NCBI GenBank assembly: GCA_045114235.1
Contig: JBGUKB010000095.1
Location: forward strand, 1-28,261
From: UBA1732 sp045114235
GTDB taxonomy: Bacteria > Verrucomicrobiota > Lentisphaeria > Victivallales > UBA1829
Reading direction: 5' to 3'
Length of the DNA stretch: 28,261 bases
Positions within the stretch are counted from its first letter, which is position 1, and every line of letters begins with the position of its first letter. Positions 23,565-28,261 of this stretch are shown piece after piece. Position numbers and translations under genes: made by a program. The notes under the pieces are model-generated. The model saw only the letters and a list, made by a program, of their open reading frames with translations. It was not told where the DNA came from and did not search any database.

Positions 23565-25286
23565 TCAGAATTCCGGCATCGGGAAGTCGGCGCAGAAGTC
23601 GATCACCTCGGCGCGGATGGCGGCGAGCGCGGCATCGTCGTCTTTCGCCGCGGCCGCACGGTCGATGAAATCGGCGATGCGGAGCATTTCCTGCTCCTTC
23701 ATGCCGCGCGTGGTGACGGCGGGCGTGCCGATGCGGATGCCGCTCGTGACGAACGGCTTTTCGGGGTCGAACGGGATCATGTTCTTGTTGACCGTGATCG
23801 CGGCCTTGTCGAGGGCGGTGGCGATCTCCTTGCCCGTGGCGTGGCGCGGACGCAGGTCGACGAGCATCAGGTGGTTGTCGGTGCCGCCGGAGACGATGCG
23901 GAATCCCTTGCCGGCGAGCGCGGCGGCGAGCGTGGAGGCGTTCTTCACGATCTGCTGCTGGTACGCTTTGAACTCGGGGGACATCGCTTCCTTGAAGCAG
24001 ATCGCCTTCGCGGCGATCACGTGCATGAGCGGGCCTCCCTGGAGGCCGGGGAACACCTTGGAATTGATCGCCTTGAGGTATTTTTCCTTGCAGAGGATGA
24101 GGCCGGAACGCGGGCCGCGGAGGGTCTTGTGCGTGGTGGTGGTCACGACGTCGCAGTACGGGACCGGGTTCTGGTGGAGACCGGCGGCCACGAGACCGGC
24201 GATGTGCGCCATGTCGACGAAGAGGAAGGCGTTGGCCTTATCGGCGATCTGGCGCAGGCGGGCGAAGTCGATGGCGCGCGGATAAGCGGAGGCGCCGGCG
24301 AGGATCATGCGGGGCTTGTGCTCCATGGCGAGGCGTTCGATCTCGTCGTAGTCGAGGCGCTCGGTCTCGGCGGAGACGCCGTAGGGCACGATGTGGAACA
24401 GGTTGCCGCTGAAGTTCATCGGATGGCCGTGCGTGAGGTGGCCGCCGTGGTCGAGGCTCATGGAGAGCACGGTGTCGCCGGGATTCAGCAGCGCGAAATA
24501 CACCGCCATGTTCGCCTGGCTGCCCGCGTGGGGCTGCACGTTCGCGGCCTCGGCGCCGAAGAGTTCCTTCGCGCGGTCGATCGCGAGCTGTTCCACTTCG
24601 TCGACGAATTCGCAGCCGTTGTAGTAGCGCTTGCGCGGATAGCCTTCGGCGTACTTGTTGGTCAGGACGGAGCCCTGCGCGGCGCGGATGGCCGTGCTCG
24701 TGAAGTTTTCGGAGGCGATGAGCTCGATGCCATTGAACTGGCGGTCGGCTTCCTTGTCGATCAGCGCGGCGATCTCCGGGTCGGCGGAACGGACCGCCGC
24801 GATGTCGTCGTAGGTGCGCTTTTCGAGGATTTCGAGGCGGCGCACGTGGCGGGCGTCGCCGGAGAACGGGGTGGAGAGCCACACTTCGATGAGCTCCTTC
24901 ATCTTCGCCTCGTCCATGTAGTCGGCGGGGAGGACCAGCACGTTGGAACAGTTGTGCTCGCGGCTGGCCTTGGTGTTCTCCTTGCAGAACGCCACGACGG
25001 CGCGGACGCCGTGGAAGCGGTCTGCGGTGATGACCATGCCCGCGCCGCTGCGGCAGAGCAGGATGCCGAGCTGGATTTCGCCCTTGGAGACGGCTTTCGC
25101 CATCGCGGATCCGAACACCGAGTAGTCGTCCCCGGCGTCGTACACCGTGGGACCGAAATCCTTCACGGTGAATCCCTTGCCTTCGAGGAACGGGATGAGT
25201 TTCGCTTTCAGTTCGAATCCGCCGTGGTCGGCGGCGATGCCCATGGTCAGCCCCTTGGAGCCGTACCAGTCCGTGATCTTGTTCAT
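23565..25286 (-). CDS. rpiB/glyA: Fusion of ribose-5-phosphate isomerase B and serine hydroxymethyltransferase
   Basis: 573 residues made of two enzymes. Residues 1 to about 155 are RpiB-like: MGIAADHGGFELK, the catalytic cysteine 78 in GILLCRSGAGM, HNCSNVLVL and the C-terminal RHVRRLEILE. Residues about 165-573 are a complete serine hydroxymethyltransferase: IELIASENF, the pyridoxal-phosphate lysine (Lys387) in TTTTHKTLRGPR, and SGIRIGTPAVTTRG. The first half interconverts ribose 5-phosphate and ribulose 5-phosphate; the second converts serine and tetrahydrofolate to glycine and methylene-tetrahydrofolate. The total equals the sum of the separate proteins, with almost no linker and no frameshift. 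Upstream AAGGAC serves as ribosome site. Both active sites look intact. Confidence 0.92.
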   Translation of the reverse strand: MNKITDWYGSKGLTMGIAADHGGFELKAKLIPFLEGKGFTVKDFGPTVYDAGDDYSVFGSAMAKAVSKGEIQLGILLCRSGAGMVITADRFHGVRAVVAFCKENTKASREHNCSNVLVLPADYMDEAKMKELIEVWLSTPFSGDARHVRRLEILEKRTYDDIAAVRSADPEIAALIDKEADRQFNGIELIASENFTSTAIRAAQGSVLTNKYAEGYPRKRYYNGCEFVDEVEQLAIDRAKELFGAEAANVQPHAGSQANMAVYFALLNPGDTVLSMSLDHGGHLTHGHPMNFSGNLFHIVPYGVSAETERLDYDEIERLAMEHKPRMILAGASAYPRAIDFARLRQIADKANAFLFVDMAHIAGLVAAGLHQNPVPYCDVVTTTTHKTLRGPRSGLILCKEKYLKAINSKVFPGLQGGPLMHVIAAKAICFKEAMSPEFKAYQQQIVKNASTLAAALAGKGFRIVSGGTDNHLMLVDLRPRHATGKEIATALDKAAITVNKNMIPFDPEKPFVTSGIRIGTPAVTTRGMKEQEMLRIADFIDRAAAAKDDDAALAAIRAEVIDFCADFPMPEF

Positions 25287-25380
25287 TTGTGTGTCCTTAT
25301 TGATTGGCTGTTTGCCGTTGAAAAATGCATGTCAGGTGCCCGTTTCCGCCTCGATTGCAGGAAAAATGAAACGAGCCCAT

Positions 25381-25415
25381 ATAATATACAGCATTTTCCG
25401 GAAATAACCAGTCAA
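25381..25415 (-). promoter_or_regulatory. Possible promoter of the rpiB/glyA-serS unit
   Basis: A TTGACT box (25410-25415 on the minus strand) and AT-rich -10-like sequence TATATT (25383-25388) occur about 100 bases before the start codon. The spacing of 21 bases is too long for a standard promoter. A ten-base palindrome TTTCCGGAAA (25395-25404) lies between them and could be an operator. Confidence 0.3.
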
Positions 25416-25564
25416 TTCCCTCTCTTTTTATAGAGTTTTTCGCGGGAATGCGCGTGTAAGACGGACAGGCCATGCTGTGGGTCAGGACGATCAAGGGCAG
25501 GAGCATGTACAGGCTTAAAAATCGGGGGGATGTGAGTTTGGAGCATCCGTTTCTGCCGCGGTTT

Positions 25565-26605
25565 TCACCAGGCTGTAACATTTCTGTCGCCGGGGGTCCG
25601 GTTGATGGAGATGCCGATGGACGTCCAGGCGGAGGTAAAGGTCTTTTCCTTTTGATCGACGCTGATCCGGACAGGCCAGATCTCCGCTTTCCCGTAATGG
25701 CCTCCGCACTTCAGGAAGACATATATTCTCCTGGCATAATACTCCACATCCCTGTTCGACTCCATCGGGATCTCGATCTCTCTTACCGTGTATCCCGTTT
25801 CCGGAGCCGTGTTGCCTCGAAAGTCGAAGTCCTCCTGCCTCATGTCGGGTGCAGATTCCTGCATCAGGATCATGCCATCGTCCGGGTCATCCGAATGAAA
25901 CCGTATGATGAACGCGACCGGACACGGCGCGCCGTCGTACATATAATTCGAATTGTTCTGACTGCCGTACATGATTTTGCCGTTTTCATACCGCTTGAAA
26001 TCGAAGTCAAAATATCTGGTGCTTTCCGGCAGCGCACCGGAATCGATCGTTTTCTTCCGATAATCATCGACGTCCCCCGTTTCGGACAGCCAGATCTCAC
26101 AAACCTGTTTCGTCTCATCCTGAATGCTGTATGAAAGGGTGCCCCCGCCGCTTTGCAGATTCGCGACAGGGCGTTGTCTTTTTGCCATCTTGATCCAAAT
26201 GCCGTGCTGTTCATGGACTGCCCCGTGGGAATCAAAGCGCAGGGTTTCCGGGTGATATCCGTTTTTGAAGAAAGTAACTTCGACGCCGGTGAAACGCTTC
26301 TGCCGGATATGAAACTTCGAATTCACGGTTTCCCTGTAATCCTTGTGCACATCCGGGGAATTGAAATCCATGATGTTCGACCGGGAGAAAGACACCTGCA
26401 TCGTAACGCCGCTCAGCGGATGCCCGTCATCGTCCGTCACGACCCCCTCGATATCGAACCCGGATGAATTCCGTTCTGCGAGCTGTACGTTGCCCATCAG
26501 AAAGACCGCGGCAAGCGGAGGATACAGCAACAATAACAGCCCGGCCGCCAGGGGGATGGTCGCGGCGATGATCACGGCGATGATGCAGCCCGTTTTCTTT
26601 TTCAT
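25565..26605 (-). CDS. Membrane-anchored protein with carboxypeptidase-regulatory-like domain
   Basis: 346 residues. A basic N-terminus (MKKKTG) and one hydrophobic helix (about 6-37) anchor it. Residues about 50-120 look like a carboxypeptidase-regulatory-like (transthyretin-type) beta domain: FDIEGVVTDDDGHPLSGVTM, then VEVTFFKNGYHPETL. The rest is Asp/Tyr/Arg-rich with predicted strands and no motif I recognise. The likely location is outside the cytoplasmic membrane. Such domains are usually structural or binding modules rather than enzymes. The start is supported by GGAGG seven bases upstream. GC content is lower than in the rpiB/glyA-serS unit. Confidence 0.7.
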   Translation of the reverse strand: MKKKTGCIIAVIIAATIPLAAGLLLLLYPPLAAVFLMGNVQLAERNSSGFDIEGVVTDDDGHPLSGVTMQVSFSRSNIMDFNSPDVHKDYRETVNSKFHIRQKRFTGVEVTFFKNGYHPETLRFDSHGAVHEQHGIWIKMAKRQRPVANLQSGGGTLSYSIQDETKQVCEIWLSETGDVDDYRKKTIDSGALPESTRYFDFDFKRYENGKIMYGSQNNSNYMYDGAPCPVAFIIRFHSDDPDDGMILMQESAPDMRQEDFDFRGNTAPETGYTVREIEIPMESNRDVEYYARRIYVFLKCGGHYGKAEIWPVRISVDQKEKTFTSAWTSIGISINRTPGDRNVTAW

Positions 26606-26968
26606 GTTTAATCCTCCGTAGGTATTTCCGGTTGGGGGCTTTTCATTTTGAACGTTAAGCGAGGATACAACAGGAACAATAATTTATCCCATGATTCAGC
26701 TAAAATCAACTTTGTTTTTAACTTTTTTAGATATTCTGCTATTCCGTTATGCAACAGATCACTTACATTGCCTTAACGATCACTGTTTTTGCCGTAACGC
26801 GTTATCCATAACGCACGGCATGGGCTATCACCGTCATTTCCGTATGAAATCGCGTTTCGCAGCCTTAATTTCTTTCCGGTACCAATGTATATTATGGCAA
26901 ATTCGCCCGGTCACCCCAAGCAACACGGGAAAATGCGCCGCAAACGTTTTTCTCTCACCGAAGCTGCG
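26606..26968. other. AT-rich intergenic region with a strong hairpin
   Basis: The region lies upstream of the anchored protein and downstream of the pseudopilin-like gene (both minus strand). It holds a perfect GCGTTAT-CC-ATAACGC stem (26799-26805 with 26808-26814) extended by GCCGT (26791-26795) and ACGGC (26815-26819). The stem is not followed by a T-run on either strand, so an operator or leader structure is more likely than a terminator. AT-rich promoter-like sequence occurs near 26,885-26,900 (minus strand), but I could not fix a -35/-10 pair. Confidence 0.5.
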
Positions 26969-28261
26969 TCAGGGGCGAAGCGCCTTCAGCTGTTCCCGAA
27001 GGCGCCTGATCTCCTGATCGTTGCGTTCCAGACGCTGGCGGACCAGATCGGTCTGCTCTTTTGTGGCGCCGGGCGTCTGCTCGAGCGCCTGAAGCCTGTA
27101 CTCAAGCTCGGCGCGGGTCCCCATGGCGTCTCCCAGCTGCCGTTTCGTTTCCGCCGCGGAGACCACATTCTCCGGGCGAGCGCCGTTCGCGCCGGGCCGG
27201 CCATCAGGCCGGCCACTGTTGACGTTCAGATTCTGGATGCGCCTCGGATCGAAGATGTTCCACACCATGACGGTATCGGCTTTCTCTTCCGGGGATACGC
27301 TGTCCTGCTGCGGGGGCGGATTTTCCAGCCTGATGATCATGGAGAACGTGGAAATGTCGTCAGCGACGTTCCGCAGCACCCTTACGAGCCTCCAGTGAGA
27401 AGACCGCAGGTGTCCGGGGATGTCGGCCTTGAGGTTATGCGTCTGGATCGAGAGGTTGACGGCGCCGTCGTTTTGCAGCTGGAAACGGCTCGTGAGCGCG
27501 TCATCGGGGAGCAGGAGAGACAAATCGTAAAGCACGGAGAGAAAGTCCGTGCCGCCGACGGCAAGGGGGGTGTCATCCGTCCGTTTCTCCTTCGCCGATG
27601 CGGAGGGACCGGCTGCCGGAGTATACGTGACGACGCGAATCTGCCCGGTCAAGCGGTAGACATTGGCGGAGGGCGCAACGGACGCGGCGGTCTTCTGTTT
27701 ATCACCGGCAAGGTTGCGGTCCCCGGCGGGCTCGACGCGGATTTCGAAGCGACGCCAGGCAAGACGCGGCGTTTTCTTCTCGATTTCGGCGATGAAGCGG
27801 ACGACTTTGCCGTATTCGTCGACGACGTCGAGATCGAGGTCGGCGTAGGAATGCTCGGCGTCGATCGGCGTGAACTGGACTTCGTTGAGCGGCCGGAGAT
27901 CGGCTTCCGCACGTTTCGCCGCATCGCCGACGAGTTCGGGGAGCTTGATTTCCGGCTTTCCGTCCTGCTCCGTATTCCAAAGGGGCACACCCTCGTAGAT
28001 GTCCTTTTTTTTCTGATCGACCGGTTCGGTCTGTTGTTCCTGCGCTGGTTCCGAGGGTTCCTCGATTCTCGTTTCGGAAAGGTCGAACGAGATCAGGTAC
28101 AGGCGATACGTTCCTTTTTCCGCGTCGAAACGGTACTGGTATTTGTTGCCCCGGGGATCCACCCGCGGGACCTTCGGCACGATGTAGGGGCCGTCCCAGC
28201 GTTCGGACTTGTCGACGTTCTTTTCGAGGCCCTGCAGACTGGAGGGATAAGTCCCGACGTC
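26969..28261 (-). CDS. GspG-like pseudopilin with long C-terminal extension (5' end outside window)
   Basis: The frame is open to the right edge, so the start lies outside. The first visible residues match the C-terminal part of type II secretion major pseudopilins (GspG): GTYPSSLQGLEKN, then WDGPYIVPKVPRVDPRGNKYQYRF and YRLYLISFD, the calcium-loop region of the family. A usual GspG would end here. This protein instead continues for about 370 residues: a Glu/Pro/Gln linker, an alpha/beta part (YGKVVRFIAEIE, then YRLTGQIRVVTYTP) reminiscent of PilO/GspM, another part (FLSVLYDLSLLLPDD, then LSIQTHNLKADIP) reminiscent of PilN/GspL, a Pro/Gly linker, and a Glu/Arg/Leu-rich coiled-coil end. The GspG match is firm; the PilO/PilN resemblance is impressionistic. 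Confidence 0.7.
   Translation of the reverse strand, partial: DVGTYPSSLQGLEKNVDKSERWDGPYIVPKVPRVDPRGNKYQYRFDAEKGTYRLYLISFDLSETRIEEPSEPAQEQQTEPVDQKKKDIYEGVPLWNTEQDGKPEIKLPELVGDAAKRAEADLRPLNEVQFTPIDAEHSYADLDLDVVDEYGKVVRFIAEIEKKTPRLAWRRFEIRVEPAGDRNLAGDKQKTAASVAPSANVYRLTGQIRVVTYTPAAGPSASAKEKRTDDTPLAVGGTDFLSVLYDLSLLLPDDALTSRFQLQNDGAVNLSIQTHNLKADIPGHLRSSHWRLVRVLRNVADDISTFSMIIRLENPPPQQDSVSPEEKADTVMVWNIFDPRRIQNLNVNSGRPDGRPGANGARPENVVSAAETKRQLGDAMGTRAELEYRLQALEQTPGATKEQTDLVRQRLERNDQEIRRLREQLKALRP

Noticed and set aside
25287..25380. Glycine or folate-type riboswitch before rpiB/glyA
   Set aside because: The leader is short and shows no tandem aptamer-like structure.
25472..26134. 220-codon plus-strand frame
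   Set aside because: Mostly antisense to the anchored protein, whose minus-strand frame has signal-anchor and ribosome-site support.
1..28261. tRNA, rRNA, CRISPR array, insertion sequence or phage genes
   Set aside because: Looked for and not seen; repeats present are short palindromes or coding repeats, and no transposase or integrase motif was found.

Overview
This window is a GC-rich bacterial chromosome segment from an anaerobe. The gene content suggests a member of the Planctomycetes-Verrucomicrobia-Lentisphaerae group, perhaps a Victivallales/Lentisphaerota-type gut bacterium. The clues are a surface protein with an exosortase-like C-terminal sorting signal, an RpiB-GlyA fusion protein, a GspG-like pseudopilin with a very long extension, and large anchored TPR/Sel1 proteins. 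This placement is inference; there is no rRNA or other decisive marker. I saw no tRNA, rRNA, CRISPR array, insertion sequence or integrase.

Region 1 (about 1-13,850) is the most striking part. After the start of a secreted Gly/Ala/Pro-rich protein (minus strand, cut by the window edge) comes a plus-strand locus. In order it holds a TM1266-type [FeFe]-hydrogenase system regulator, a structured leader with a terminator-like hairpin, hydE (radical SAM H-cluster maturase family), two consecutive nitrogenase-like modules (each NifH-like, NifD-like, NifK-like), hypF, a small membrane-anchored unknown protein, then hypC, hypD and hypE, closed by a good intrinsic terminator. From hydE to hypF the genes overlap or sit a few bases apart, so they almost certainly form one transcript. 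The NifD-like proteins appear to lack both ligands of the nitrogenase M-cluster (Cys275 and His442 in Azotobacter NifD), so this is not a nitrogen-fixing enzyme. HypC, HypD, HypE and HypF together make the Fe(CN)2(CO) group of [NiFe] hydrogenases, yet hypA, hypB, a maturation protease and hydrogenase structural genes are all absent here. HydE is present without hydF or hydG. My working hypothesis is that the locus builds and uses an iron cofactor carrying cyanide and carbonyl ligands (HypCDEF) and/or a HydE-processed precursor, with two NifH/NifDK-like reductases acting as enzyme and/or assembly scaffold.

Region 2 (about 13,685-16,855) holds a set of palindromic repeats, the terminator, an AraC-family regulator with its own promoter and a Lys/Ala-rich tail, and a sigma-70 family factor with an unusual N-terminus, followed by a strong terminator.

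Region 3 (about 16,860-21,990, all minus strand) holds a secreted protein with a PEP-CTERM-like sorting signal, then a two-gene unit of a 765-residue anchored TPR protein and a three-helix membrane protein with Sel1 repeats.

Region 4 (about 22,160-28,261, all minus strand) holds an RpiB-GlyA fusion followed closely by serS, a membrane-anchored protein of unknown function with a carboxypeptidase-regulatory-like domain, and the C-terminal part of a GspG-like pseudopilin with a long extension that may include pilus-assembly (PilO/PilN-like) folds.
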